In this document: positions 1 to 12,891 of the stretch, piece after piece | Numbering within the stretch: position 1 is the stretch's first letter | How the letters are laid out: the number at the start of each line of letters is the position of its first letter | NCBI GenBank assembly: GCA_964019165.1 | Contig: OZ025278.1 | Coordinates: 8,484,028-8,548,027, forward strand | Reading direction: 5' to 3' | DNA: 64,000 nt | DNA from: Mastigias papua | Taxonomy: Eukaryota > Cnidaria > Scyphozoa > Rhizostomeae > Mastigiidae | Notes under the pieces: generated by a model | Databases searched by the model: none | The model's input: the letters and a program-made list of their open reading frames with translations, nothing else | What the model was told of the DNA's origin: nothing | Translations under genes and position numbers: made by a program

Positions 1-284
1 AATGCATTCTATCAACAGGAGTTGTAGAACGCCCCCATTAGTCTGCGGGATACCCTCATTTGCAGGGAAAACTTGAATCTGCCCCTCAAATTGGCTGCCT
101 GACATGCGCATTGGCAAACATCAAAGGCTACATTCCGCCATAATCACCATCCGATTGGTTAAAATTTACGAAAATTGGGCAAGAAAACATTTGCCCTTTC
201 TGGTGCAGCAACAACCACCATTACTGTGTTGCCGTGGATGTTATAATCTTGAGGGCAACTTGCGATAGAAGCCTAGTTGCTTAT

Positions 285-329
285 TTCACGAGGTCATAGT
301 TCACGAGGTCATAGTTCACGAGGTCAAAG
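285..329. repeat. Three-copy 15-bp tandem repeat
   Basis: TTCACGAGGTCATAG occurs twice exactly and a third time with one change. The surrounding 1-2290 region shows no gene I recognise. Confidence 0.8.
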
Positions 330-339
330 TCAAGCTACT

Positions 340-2280
340 CTCAATCTTCAGTTGTGCTTGCTCAACCGTTGTACTTATGAATGCAGTAGGAAATGGTCAA
401 TTGCATCATGTCTGCGTGGTAACTGTGGCAAGAAAAGGAGATGTGAAGCATCTAGACCCTAGGCCCGAGTTATTTGACGAAACTTGTTCATGTAAACCAA
501 GCGTTTTCACTGAATTCGTATACAATGGAAAGTAGCTCTTGGGTTTTTTTTAAGTGGCCACTGATGTTGCTATTGTACTTTGGAATATTTTAGCACTCTT
601 CCAATGAAATTGTTTGACATCATATTCGAAATTGTGCAATGAAAATTTCAGTTTAAAAACTCAATTTACGGACAGTATGGCTGTAGATTACACAATCGAT
701 GTATCAAATTACTTACAGAATGCTGTTGCATTCATGTATGTTATGTATGATATGATGGTCAAGAGATTCTGTTCTATTTATATATCTACCAAGTGCTCAG
801 CTTTTTGGATAGTATTCTTCTAAGGACTCATGAGAAGTAGAAATTTATTGGATGAGTGGCCAACATTGGTTTGCTCAGAGCATAGCAGAGGCATATCCTA
901 ATGCTCATTTGGTTTATTGTTGTGCCCATTAGCTTAATCTTATTTTGCAAAGGCTTTTTCACAATTCACTGGTTGTTAATGTGTTCTTTGCTATTTTAAG
1001 TGCATTCATAGTTCACCTTCTCATTCCCTAATGTGAGTATCATGCCTCGATTATTGTAATTTCAAAGTCTGTGCAAACAAGATACTACCTTCAAAGCAGA
1101 ACTGTTTTTAGAGTTTTATAAATAGTCAACAGATGGAAAAGAAACCAGTTTGGTTTTCGTGAGCCAGTCTCCATTGCTTTTAAGATAGTAAGCTTTAAAA
1201 TCCATCTGGAATATATATCCAACAGTTTATGTTATAGGTGCCACATGAACATACTTTGTGTCCAAATGCAATGGTGCCAGATCTTTTCAACATTTATCTG
1301 ACATACTAAAGTTTCTTAACTTAAGCTCATTGAAAATTTGAAGGAAATAGTTTACTATATTTTTCACAATACATGCTCTCCATTAGAAATGGCTTTATAA
1401 GGGACTCTAATTTCAATCAAAAAATGACTGATGGGTTTGTACCACTCAACAACAGGAGAGCTATATTTCTCTCTACATTGCTCAGGAGGCTCTACAATTA
1501 TAAGTATATTGAAAACAGTCAAAGCCACATTTGATTTTTATAGTTTCAGCTGGTATCATTTATCAATGACATATATCTGTTTAATAAAGGTTTCTTTTAA
1601 TGCCCTTGGATTGAGAGATTTTCATTTCCATGAACAGTTTTACAAGATCAATTGAACCTAAAAGGTTTTAATTTAATCAAGAGAGCATTCTAATCGTTGA
1701 CAGTAGTGATACTTTCAGCCAGTTTTGACCACCTTGCTATCTGGAAGGGAGCAATGAAATAAAGAACTGTGGCGTGTTGTTTTTAAAGATTTATTGGATC
1801 ACACCCAATTTGCCCTCCCAATTGAGGAACCCACGGGCCGCCACTGGGATAACATAAGGGGTAGCTTGTGTGTAGTAACAAGTTATGGCTCTGTGTTGTC
1901 GCTAGGTAGGCAGATGATTCAAAATTAGCGAACAATGGCAAGGGACTCTTGTTCAGCATGAACACTGTCAAGAGAAGAAAACAATGGGGAACTATTCCTC
2001 TTTCTGCGTTTCTCTAGACAGCAAACTAACGTTCATTAAACATGTTGAAGCGTTATGCTGAAAGTACGAAACCGGGAAGCAAGAATTGTTACAAACAGTC
2101 CTTTAGATCCAAATCAGCCGGTCCCTTGAAGTACGTTATACCCGGGTTATACTGTATAACATTTTCAATGTCTCTCGAGGTAAGAATTTTGTCGCAGATT
2201 TGATGTATCCAATCGCACGCACAACATTAGCTGACATTTGTTTTTGTGATCTTTCTATTGTAGTTGACTATCTATCTGAA
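340..2280. other. No recognisable gene
   Basis: Short open frames here (up to about 75 codons) show no domain, no splice-consistent chaining and no similarity to families I know. It may be the intergenic or intronic flank of a gene to the left. Confidence 0.5.
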
Positions 2281-2290
2281 CCCTAAATAT

Positions 2291-2990
2291 TTAGTTTAAA
2301 ATTTTGTTAAATAGATTCCCATTAAAAGTAAAAGTAGGCAACGGTTCTTCTCCATTCTCATTTGTTAGCACACTTTCTGTGCCAATGATCATAGAACTAG
2401 TCTTGTCAATGTTTAAGGATAACTTATAGCTCTTTAGCCATTCCTTTAGTCTTTCTAACTCTGAATTTATCATGTCTGTTACATTATCTACTTTTTCAGC
2501 AGAGAGTGAGTAAGACTAACATTGTCGCCATAAACATTAACCTTGACCTATGTTGATGAACAAGGCATGCCATTGATGAAGAGACGGGATAGCAGCGGTC
2601 CCAGACATGAACCTTTACGAACACCAAACGAGGCTTTGTACATAGATGATAATTTACTATGAACAGTGCAGAATTGTTGCCTGTTAGTGAGGTAGGATGC
2701 AAACCACCTTAATTCTACATTCTTGGTGGCATAATGAGCAAGCTTCTCGAGCAGAAGTTTTGTATCTACAGTATCTAATGCCTTCCTTAAATCATGGAAT
2801 ACAAGGCCGGTCAATTTATCGTTGTCGATGTTTTGATACCATTCATTGGTATTAGATCATACGAATGAAGCTACTGAATGCAGTGATCTGAAGCCAGATT
2901 GGTGCCTATAGATAAGTCCATTATCATTCAGATACTTATATAGCCGACCGTATACAAGTTTCTCAAAGAGACGCCAGAGAAAAAGCAACA
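2291..2990 (-). pseudogene. CR1/jockey-like LINE reverse transcriptase fragment
   Basis: The minus strand encodes FHDLRKALDTVDTKLLLEKL (the usual FDLRKAFDTVDH...LL.KL block), a YLTNRQQF segment, VRKGSCLGPLL (normally V.QGS.LGPLLF) and, after a frameshift, the catalytic-box position as VYGDNVS, so the YADD motif is lost. EWLKSYKLSLNIDKTSSMII follows. It is a dead LINE piece about 700 bp long. Confidence 0.75.
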
Positions 2991-3457
2991 CACACCCTTG
3001 TGACTTGTAAGCTTATTCACTTTCTATTCAACGTTAAATCGGTTACTGGTGTATTATGAGCATTTTTGCATACACTTTGGACATATCCAGGTAAAACTGC
3101 TACAAGAAGATTTACTGGTTGTACGAGATTTCTGCAAATTTAGAGAGGAATACTCTAAATCTTATGATAAAAAGGGGGTCACAATAAGTGGGGGTCTATC
3201 AAATTTTTGAAATTAATAAACGGGGGTTCAAAACAAGAGGGTAATAAAAGTCTGACATTGATAATTGACGGGTATTCCATTCACTCCTATAGACGCAGGA
3301 TAGGGTCCCCTGTACTTTTGACGTACTTCAAAAGGAAAAAAGTACAATGCCCAACAGTAATAAGTACTACTGAGTTTGAGACAAGCAAGCGCTGTAGTAA
3401 AAACGGCAGAAAGACGACATAAACATAACAATAAAGAGCCCTGCATAGCAGTGATTG

Positions 3458-5270
3458 CTAGATGCAGTGATTGCTTGATGCTTCAGTAGTGATCAGCTGT
3501 GAGAAAGCTGTGGTTCTTTCCCTTGAAAGCATGTAATTCTCTTTGACATATGCACCCTGGAATGTAAAGGACATTGTTTTCTCGTTGTGTGACTCGTTGC
3601 TGTATAGTGGCATATGGTCACCATTGACAATACGGATCTCAACCCTAAACGTGTCAAAAAATACTTGTGACCCTCCACACATTCAGCAATAGCTCTTGAA
3701 TCCGCTCCACTCGACCCTCTTGCTTAATTTGGAACCTTTCGTTCGGCTTGTGTACAGAGATCCTGCAGTCCTTCATCCAGCCTTGGATCCAATTATTGCT
3801 AGTGGCTGTTCATTGCCTGCTAGTGGAATAGTCTGCTGATTCGCCCATTCTTTGTAAAACTGTTCTGCCTGGGCTTTAAACAATACCTTCGGGATTCTGC
3901 TTTTAAAACAGGTACAGACATCAGTAAACCACATACACTCTTTCTCGCACCTCGGGTACAGCAACTTTTCTGCCAGCACAGAAAGCACGGAATTTCTTTG
4001 CTGAGCCAGTACTCTAAAGTAGCCGGATCTCCAAGTTTTCGCTTCAAAGCACGGTTGGCTATCTTAATTGCATTCTCAAAATTAGGGTCATCATGTGTCA
4101 CATTTACAAGATTAAAATGTACTCTAAATAAACCAAACTGTGCAATTCTTAGTAAGGAAATCCTTCCAAACTACGTTCTCAAGACTTTGACGTTGTTTTA
4201 ACTCTTCATCTGCTTAATATATGAAGAAGCTCTGAATCATGTACATGAATCTTGGCTCTGAATCTTGTGCATGAAGAATATTACCAATGTTTCAGTAGTT
4301 TTGATGAACAGAGCACTATTATCAAGTCTTAACTCGAATCAAGAAAGACATGTTTATAGACTGTCTATTTGCGCCTAGGTTGGCAACTCTTGATTTATAT
4401 CGTTTTTCCGATTTAGATTATGCAAACGTGCTGTCTTTTTCATCTAGTCAACCCTCACAAGTTCTAGGTTTCTCGGGACCTTTTAACTGACTATATTCAG
4501 TTGCAAAGTTCCCTCGTTTTCCACAAATCCCACAATACAATATCCTTTCTACGAGGTCTAAATGCCCTAGGTCTTCCGTCCCTATTTTCAGCATATTTTT
4601 CAAAAGACTATTGGTGACTTTCAAGGCAATTAAGCAGCAAGAAAATATTCTGCTTAAGTTCTCAACTTCTTCACCCCACAATATTATGTTAACAGTTGGT
4701 CTTGACTGCTTAATAAAATATTCTAAATACTTGTTTTTTCAACAGTTTAGGAATTTCTGGTATACTCCATCCCCACAGTACTAACTTACATATACCTTCA
4801 TGAAAGTCTGCCAAATGGCTCTTGGGGTTTTTGGAGCTTTTCTCCCAGAAAATTCTACACTGAATCTTTTGGGCCGGAGAGTTTTGAGGAAAATAGAGAA
4901 AGCATTACCTTTTCTCCTTATGAGATCCAGCCATTTGCAGCTGCAGCGCGATTCTTATTGCTCATTCATACTACTAGGTCCTCCTGAAATTCTTCCCCTA
5001 AACTCAATCACTTACGCCCTCGGGCAGTGTATCTTACACCTGAGTTTTCGAAAAGTTGATCAAACCGACCCTGTTGAGGAATCCTTCTTCTCCAAGCACT
5101 CTACCATTTTCCAAATCAGGTCTTTTGTAGAGCGCAATTCTAAATCTCTAAACCCATACTGGTCACCATTTGTGACGATTGCTTATCACATTAGGCCCGT
5201 TGAAAAATTTACGCAAGAAAGGCGAGCAATTGAATTCAATAAAGGTCCTACACTAGTAAGATCATGAGCA
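3458..5270 (-). pseudogene. Degenerate transposase-like open frames (DDE type suspected)
   Basis: Broken frames read through minus-strand blocks such as HDDPNFENAIKIANRALKRK, PKVLFKAQAEQFYKEWANQQ, and NGDHMPLYSNESHNEKTMSF followed by YVKENYMLSRERTTAFSQ. The last block resembles a segment of repetitive, multi-copy transposase-like proteins I recall from cnidarian genomes (NGDQMPLHRNE...VKENY.LSRERVT). Upstream pieces at 4448-5270 (ending SGRKAPKTPRAIWQTFMK) are in the same orientation and may belong to the same element. Stops and frameshifts make it non-functional. Family assignment is from memory and uncertain. Confidence 0.35.
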
Positions 5271-5539
5271 GAAAGTACGCGTACATAGCATTGTAAGTAA
5301 AAGGATCTTGAAAACAAATTGGAGTTTAATTTATATGTCACTCTCTCTAATGCCAATCAATTTCCCAAGGGCCTCAAGCATTTCTTCCTGCCCACACTCC
5401 AAGCCTTCTCCACTCCGAACCATGCTCAATCTGATAGGATCAAGCGACGATGCTTGAATAGGTATACTGGTCTACCCCTATTTCAGTTATGTGCCGATGA
5501 GGGGCGTCAGGTCCCCAGTGTCTGTGAACTGTTGTAAAG

Positions 5540-7020
5540 AGTTGGTAATGCAGCAGTAACTCTACTGTGAAATGTGGAGTTTGAACAAATTTCAACATGC
5601 AGCTCATTTATTCTGTTAGTCAACTTTCTTTATGTGATAGTTCATGAATGCGGTTGATTGACAAAGATTCAAAACATCAGACAAGACTGCGTGTGGTTCT
5701 TCGTTTCTTTCTCGATCTATCGTTAAAGTGTTTCATTATCTTTTAGCATGTATCCCTCTCAGTAGACAGCTATACTGGGAAACCTTCGCACTGATTCTTT
5801 CTTGCGTGTAGCAGAAAAGGCAACAGAGTACACATCGATACTTTATCATTCCACAACTTCAATCAAGCTATTTTAATCATACAAAAACTGAGAGTTACAT
5901 ATCGATTGGCTTGACTACATGATCACTTTTCATCCAAGTGAACGTGATGTCTCGGTAGCAGGGACCACTTTACAGCTCTGCATTACATTGGAGAACACGA
6001 GCACTTTTCATCCCTGCAGACAGTTGATTTTGTGCTACTGCACGAGTACACAAAGAACTTTCAACAAGGCTGCAAGGATATCGTGCCGAAATTGATATTA
6101 CGTGCACAATTGTGCATAGAATTCAACTGGTTAGCCAAGAACCCGAGACACTCGGATTAGTGAAACGGGCCAGCTTGGTTGCCGGGTGGGAAGGCTTGCA
6201 TATAACATAAACACTCAGTGTTAATGAGAACATAAGGCATTCAAGATAATGAAGCAGCACTACTACTGGGAAGAAAAGTGATGATGTAATCAGCCACGAT
6301 ATGAAAAATTGACGGAATTGAAACGAAGTACTTTAAATCACTATAGAGAAATCGACTCTTACAACTACAGAGTAGTAATATCCTTATATTTTAACAAAAC
6401 TATTATCTGTATGCTACTCAAAAGAAAGTACTTAAAGTCCGATCCCAATTGGAGCGCGAGTAGAGCCCTCAAATTTCAGGGGTGAGCATCATGAAATTAA
6501 TGAGATCACTGACTTAAACGCGCGACCATGTTGAACAAGCCTGAAGCTTGAGCGCATTGGTGAAAATGATGGGTCCAAATGGATACAGTTTCGCAATAAA
6601 ACTGATAGGCAGTTTTCTTGTTATAGATTTGCCTATTGAAATTGTGGAAGGTGAGTAGGTGCAACAGTACGAATTTTTCTGGAATACATCCTCTAGGCCT
6701 ACAAAGCAACTCGAAGAAATAAGAGGCGTTGACTGCAATTACCAAAGAGCTTAGACAAAATGACAAGTAGAGCATTCCCTTGACTTCTTTAAGCAGACAC
6801 CTATAGCTTTAGAAATTCAGACTTCTTTTCTCAACAAGACTGTTAAGCAGAATTTTGGATGTAGGTTTGCATAGTCCTTTTAGGGTCCAAGGTTGTTTTT
6901 AGGGTTACAAAAGCTTGGACTATGATTATCATCTGGGGTGTAATGTGTTTGTAGAGGATGAACAGTAGAGTGATAGATGCAACTAGTCATTATACTTGGA
7001 GTACTCATCTATAGAAGAAC
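5540..7020. other. No recognisable gene
   Basis: The longest frames (about 89 codons on the minus strand near 6506-6775) show no family I recognise and lie in unique-looking AT-rich sequence. Confidence 0.45.
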
Positions 7021-7045
7021 GTTCTGTGGCTTTTCCGCTCCGGTA

Positions 7046-7137
7046 GGTTATTTTCTCGCACTTTCACTTTTGACTTCTTCCAAATCCTGTTGACTTTACA
7101 AAAATATTCATATTCCTTTCATAAGCCAATAGTTGAT
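7046..7137 (+). repeat. SINE-like repeat terminus (arm 1 of an inverted pair)
   Basis: Carries TTATTTTCTCGCACTTTCAC and then TTCTTCCAAATCCTGTTG. The same sequence recurs inverted at 7791-7878 and also at 50110-50130 and 60895-60950. It is the tail of a dispersed tRNA-related repeat family. Confidence 0.7.
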
Positions 7138-7154
7138 GAAATATATATTAGTTC

Positions 7155-7337
<183 letters not shown>

Positions 7338-7492
7338 CATATTTCATATTTTAAACATATTTGTACAGGGTACAAATTCAATAAGTATATTGTTTTACAA
7401 TTTGGCCCTGTTAAAATTAAAGTACCTAATAAACTATTACAAATAAGTTAGATAAAAATATATACAACTGACGACAATAAGCAACTACAAAA

Positions 7493-7675
7493 TTAAAGAT
7501 TTTCGTACCCCAACTGTCTCAACCTTGATTTAAAAGAGTAAACCGAGGGGGCCTCTTTGACAATGTTGTTAAGCTTGTTCCACACTTTTGTACCACGGTA
7601 AGAGAATGCCTTTTGGCCACTTACTGTTTGCATTAACGGTACTGCAGGATTACTTTTAGTGTTTTCAATGCACAT
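7493..7675 (-). pseudogene. LINE C-terminal tail fragment
   Basis: The minus strand encodes FSYRGTKVWNKLNNIVKEAP followed by SVYSFKSRLRQL, the standard end of jockey/CR1-like reverse transcriptase proteins (FSYRGAKLWNSLP...FK..L). Only the last 60 residues remain. Confidence 0.7.
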
Positions 7676-7790
7676 GAGAAGTATTTATGTTTAAATACTC
7701 ATGGAGGTTCTTTGTAAACCTCCATTGCGCAATGTCAATGCAACCTCCATTCTGCAATGGAGGTTTTGCAAAGAACTAATATATATTCTA

Positions 7791-8140
7791 TCAACTATAC
7801 GCTTATGAAAGAAATATGAATATTTCTGTAAAGGCAACAGGATTTGGAAGAAATGAAAAGTGAAAGTGCGAGAAAAAAATCGACTCGAGCAGGATTCGAC
7901 GAGCTATCGGGCCACGCTTCCATTTCGTTACTCAAGGGTAGGTCATATGCTCGCACTGTCCCTCTCTTAACCAATTTGCACAGGGGAGCCATCGTAGCTC
8001 CATCGCAATGTGCAATGGACCCGCTCTTGAGAGAGGACTGCTCACACCAGGGAGGGCTTCGCGGCCCCATCAACTGGATAGAGTTAAGGAAGCAATTGAC
8101 CTACTCTTGAGCAATGATTTGGAAGCGTGGCCCGGCAGAG
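7791..8140 (-). repeat. SINE-like repeat with inverted termini
   Basis: Starts with the inverted copy of the 7046-7137 terminus (AAGTGAAAGTGCGAGAAAA at 7858). Inside, CGGGCCACGCTTCCA at about 7908 recurs inverted as TGGAAGCGTGGCCCG at about 8120, again beside CTCAAG/CTTGAG, so the interior is itself a fold-back of about 230 bp. Confidence 0.6.
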
Positions 8141-9110
8141 TCCCCCTTTTATCCTTGAATTTAATTCAGAGTTTTGGGTTCTTTTGTAGCTATTATTGAA
8201 ATTATGAGTTGAGCTTTGTAGTTAAGTATTAATTTTTTAGGATGGGATTGATTATTATGAAAATGATCTTAACAGTTATATACGAATATTAGCATTTATT
8301 GCATGCCATGCCTATCAATGTGGTGGAGGCAGACAGTGAGTTTTTAAAGCATGAATGAAAGTAGCCTACATAAATCATCGAAACTTTCCTTACCAACGTC
8401 TGGTAGAAAATGGCATTTTGCGTTGCTTAGCATAAGCATAGGAACCTAGAATGCGAGTGTGGTGTCTTTTTACACTAGCAAAGACTCCTAATATCAGCCT
8501 GCAAAAGTCAAGTGGCAATGTTGAGGACGTCTTTTACAATGCTGATTAAGACAGTACACACTATATTTATCTCAAAGATTTATATGATGTAAGATTATAG
8601 GATACGATACCATCTGTTATGTAAGTGCTCTGAAGATATTTTTGACAATTTCTATGTTTTACGGAATAAATAGTAAAGCATGAATGGAAGCATGGAAGGT
8701 TTCCTGCCATTTTCCACGTGACATTTCCCAGCGACTTTTCAATGCAAATTTACTTGCTGTCGCCATTTACCAACTTTATTTAGAGTTGAGAGAAAGAATA
8801 CACATTAAATCGATACTATCTAACTTACATTTTATTCATGAAGACGAATTATATGGATTAACATATCAATAAATATCGATTGGAAGCTAAGTAAACGTTG
8901 CTTCGTAATCAAAGCGTGATATTTCTTGAAGGGGGGGGGGGCGATCTCGAAAAAGTTCGAGGTAGATTTTTGGAGAAATATTTTCATATCGTATCGTATA
9001 ATCATTATTTTACGTTGGTTTACAGAGACTAGTATTAGTAAATACTAATTTAGACCAACCTACGTAAATACAAAACCATTAATCTAAACAAAAACTAGTA
9101 CCATGTCCTG
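8140..9110. other. No recognisable gene
   Basis: Only short frames. A run of ten or more G lies near 8932. Confidence 0.45.
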
Positions 9111-9115
9111 TATTG

Positions 9116-11209
9116 TTAGCAGCATATTCCGCAGGTGCAATGTTCTCCGGTCCAATATCTTATCTTAGTTTTAAAACGTACGAGTGTCGGTTCTTGTTTT
9201 ATATTACTATCAAGGGTATTCCAGAGGAAACTGCCTCTGAAAGATAAAGATTCTATTCCAAAAGATGTTGTATTTGCCTTTGGAAGTTTGCAAAGATTCT
9301 TTTTCCTTAGGTCATAGGCCACATGTTTCTTCTCATGAAATTCCCATACAATCGATGGATTTATATTATTTAGTGACATGTATATTTCAGTCATCAATTT
9401 TTGCAAATTTTTTACGTGGATGGTAAAGCTATTACTGCAAATGAGTAACGACTGAAATGAAGAGCCAAAGTCATTGTGGAGGATCTTAAGTGAACGCTTA
9501 TGAGCGCGATCTATTTTCTTATTTGCACCTTTATTGCAGAATAGCCAGATCAAAGGGCAATAATTGAAGTTCGACAGAATCACCACATTGCAAATTGATA
9601 ATGCTTGCTCTCTGGAGATATACATTTTTAGCCTAGAAAAAGCACTAGTCTCTTTGTTAACTTTTTGGCACAGCGTTTGCACATGCATGTCGAACTTTAG
9701 TTTGTTGTCAATTTCAATCCCATTAGGTTTAACATGGTCTTTTGCTACTATTTTACTGCCCTGAATATTTAGGCGCAGTCCTTGCTTTCTTTTCAGACCT
9801 AGAAACATTAACTGAAATTTCTTGGGGTTTACTACCATGCCATTGCATGTGAACCATTCTAGTAGTATGCTTAGATCATTTTCCAAAACAGTCACTACTT
9901 CGTGTAGTTCATTTCCACAGGAGACAATAGTGTTGTCAGCCGCAAAATTGCAAATCTCAGAATCCAGGCTAATGAGAAACAAGTCATTAATAAAGATATT
10001 GAATAGCATGGGTCATAATACTGACCCTTGTGGAACCCCCACATGCATTTTCCGTGGAGAACTTCTGATTGAACCAATTTTTACCCTTTGATATCTGTTA
10101 TTAAGATAGTCATATACATCAGGGAAAGACTGTTGATGCTAAATCCATATGTCGCCAGCTTTGCTATCAGGAGGTCATGAGGTAGACAGTCATGTGCCTT
10201 AGACAGGTCCATCACGATGTTTCCTACAATACCTGAATTGTCTAGGCATTTTCTCCACTTTTCTATCACCCTAATAGGGCATGCTGTGTGCTATATCCCT
10301 CCCTAAACCTGCAAAGGATGTCTCTCAATTTATCTTTAAAATAATGGGACATCTGGTCTTTTAGGATTCTTTCATAAATTTTAGAGGTAGATGGTAAAAC
10401 ACTAATAGGTCTGAAATTTGAGTTCAACGTCGGGTTGAGCTCTTTGAATATAGGAGAGACATCAGCTTTCTTTAGTTCTTCTGGAAAATAAAAATCAAAA
10501 ATTGCAGTGTTGATGCAGTCAGTAAGGTACGGACAAACAATTTCTTGTGTGTCTTTCAATTGGGAGGTTGGGATACTCCCATTATTTGATTTACTCTTGT
10601 CAAGTAACTCTATCTGCTTCATCACCTCAGTTGGATTTGCATGAGAAAATTGAAAATTGTTGTCATCCGATGTAAAATGCTCCTTTATAATACAAATACT
10701 TTTTTGATCTGTATATTTGTCTAATGCTCTCATAACCATTTGCTCAGTAGGTAATTGATCAGGAACCACCTTGAAAATAGGGTCAATTTCAAGGGAATTC
10801 GTAATGTTCGTAAAATGTGTGTTCAAGCATTCAGCAATTTCCACGTCATTCGAGACGATCTTACAATCTTCGATTAATGTTATCTTTTCACTCATATGAT
10901 TCTTATTTGTAAAGAACTGCTTCACAGTCTTCCAGAACCGTTTATCGTTATCTATCGATTTGAACTGGATTGATTTAAAGTAATCCCTTTTTGCCTTTAT
11001 ATTTAGTTTTACTACAAGGTTTCTTTGGTCCTTGAATTTTCTTATATCTTGCTCACTCTTAGTTTTATTTGCAATGTTTTTCAAATTTGTTCTCAACATT
11101 ACGGTTTTTCTTAATATTTTATTCATGTGTGGCTTGTTATTGGCCCTTAATATCTTTGTTTTGTGGGGGCATTAGCTTCCAGTGTTTCAAGGAAGATTTG
11201 TTCAAAATC
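9116..11209 (-). pseudogene. 5'-truncated CR1/jockey-like LINE (reverse transcriptase ORF)
   Basis: Three consecutive minus-strand frames separated by frameshifts: 11209-10266 (APTKTKILRANNKPHMNKIL, then NFRPISVLPSTSKIYERILK and GYSTQHALL), 10269-10081 (VMDLSKAHDCLPHDLLIAKL, the motif A region) and 10009-9116 (LFNIFINDLF..., then FNYCPLIWLFCNKGANKKID and FRGSFLWNTLDSNIKQEP). The catalytic-box position reads FAADNT instead of FADDT, so it is inactive. The endonuclease domain is missing: the 5' end stops at the palindrome at 11209. It lies just downstream of the P450 gene. A shorter relative is at 58652-59160. Confidence 0.85.
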
Positions 11210-11286
11210 CATGTATTGAGAAGGGTGGTTAGAAATAACCACCCTTCTCAATACATGGAGTTTGAACCACCCTTCTCAATACATGG
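11209..11286. repeat. Perfect 22-bp palindrome plus a third direct copy
   Basis: Arms 11209-11230 and 11237-11258 are exact inverted copies around a 6-bp loop. A third copy of the right arm (AACCACCCTTCTCAATACAT plus GG) lies at 11265-11286. It starts exactly where the LINE coding sequence breaks off. Confidence 0.9.
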
Positions 11287-11796
11287 ATGTTGTGATAATA
11301 TTTATTGAAAAAAATTTCAGATAAGTTTTAACAGATTTTACACCGGGATTTTGAAGGAGGTGTAGTAAAATTGGAGATTCTCGCCTTCTGATTGGTCAAT
11401 AAGGCAGAAGATTCCCCAATTGAGGATCGCGCTAACAGCCAATCATTGCCCACTATGCTGCAACTATACGCAATGTTTTCCGAATAATACGTACAAAATG
11501 AATTATCTTATAGGATAAATTTTATCTTGTTCATTGAAGTTCATCTCACCTATGTCACATACAGGTTTTTGTTTTAAATGAGGCTGAAATTTTCTTAACA
11601 TTTTCTTACCTTTTATTAGAGTAATCTGGCTAAAAGAGATTACCATTATTTGATATAAAAAGTTTGACCTTTTTCTTAAGATTTTGGCCATTTGAGCTTC
11701 ATTTTCTTATTAATTTTTTTGTCTTATAAAATGACGTGTATAAATAAGGCTTATTAAATTTTCATTCAATTGAGTTTCATGCATCACATAGATTTG

Positions 11797-11802
11797 TTTA
11801 TT
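11797..11802 (-). promoter_or_regulatory. Candidate poly(A) signal of the P450 gene
   Basis: The minus strand reads AATAAA about 92 bp after the P450 stop codon, a normal 3'-UTR distance. In such AT-rich DNA a chance match is possible. Confidence 0.4.
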
Positions 11803-11893
11803 TCTTAACAAAGTTTACATGGTTAGCAACATCATAGTCTTCACATTCGAGTTTAAAAGTAAAGCACAGATACAAGGACCTTTAAGCAAAGAC

Positions 11894-12891
11894 CTAAGAA
11901 GTAATGTCCTTTCGATGATAGGATCCATCGTCTCTTCTTTCAAGAATTACTTGAAATGACTTTGGTGAATAGGTTACTGACAAGACGCCTGCCAAATCTG
12001 GCAATCTCCCAAATACTGGCTTCACTTTATATCTGTATAGCAGATTTGATAGAAAAAGGAAAATTTCAATCTTGGCAAGGCTCTCCCCTATACAAACCCG
12101 TTTTCCAGCACCAAAAGGCAAAGTCATCTTTGTAAGACCATGGATGAAGCTACCATCTTTGTCTAACCATCTTTCTGGCTCAAAAAGCTCTGGACTTTTC
12201 CATTCACGCTCATCATGATGAATTGCCCATAAATTAAGAATAACTTGAGTACCTCCAGGAATAGCCTTTCCATCAATCAAAGTATTGCACGTAGTCTTGC
12301 GTGGGACCCCCAACGGTAAAATTGTAGAAAATCGTAATACTTCCTGAATCACAGCTTCAAAGAATGGTAAACTTCTTCGATCTTTGAGAACAGGTTGTCT
12401 TTCTCCAAGAACACACTTTTGCTCATCTATGATTTTTTCTTGCACTTCTGGCCAAGTAACAAGATATGCAAGGCTCCAATAAAGAGTAGTTACGGTAGTT
12501 TCAGTTCCCGCAAGGAACAAATCAGCGAGGATCATTTCCAAGTTGGTATCTGTAAGTTTACAGAGATTTTTTTCACCTGTAGAAACTTCCTTTGAAAACT
12601 CGCTGATTAAAGCATCAGTAAAGTCTCTGAGATTATTTGGATCAAATGATTCTTGATGTTCCTTTAGTTTTCTTGACACAAAGGCATCACGTATTGCAAC
12701 ACCTTCCTTTATGCTTGATATGCCATTATTGGGAAAGTATTTTAGCCAAGGAATAAATGCTACAGCACTTGCAAAGTCTAAACCTCTAGCAATTAGTCTT
12801 CCGTGTCTGACTATGTCCAAGAATTCCGGGTCCTGAAGCTTGTATCGGGTACCAATGATTAAGGTGCATATGATATTTGTAACTACAAGGG
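11894..12891 (-). CDS. CYP: P450 exon 2 (E-helix to C-terminus, heme loop)
   Basis: It begins after a pyrimidine-rich acceptor. The first two bases complete a codon with the last G of exon 1, giving ALVVTNIICT, a segment that follows directly from exon 1 in clan-2 P450s. It carries the I-helix, ExxR, PERW and heme-cysteine motifs and ends in a TAA/TAG-class stop at 11894-11896. The open frame extends 17 codons upstream of the acceptor, but that extra stretch reads as intron (a run of F, L and Y codons over the pyrimidine tract). Confidence 0.88.

Noticed and set aside
285..329. CRISPR-like or regulatory array
   Set aside because: Three head-to-tail 15-mers without spacers, in an animal genome; a plain tandem repeat.
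4800..5267. 155-codon plus-strand frame
   Set aside because: No recognisable domain. The opposite strand carries protein-like relic blocks in line with the degenerate transposase-like sequence, so this frame is more likely its shadow.
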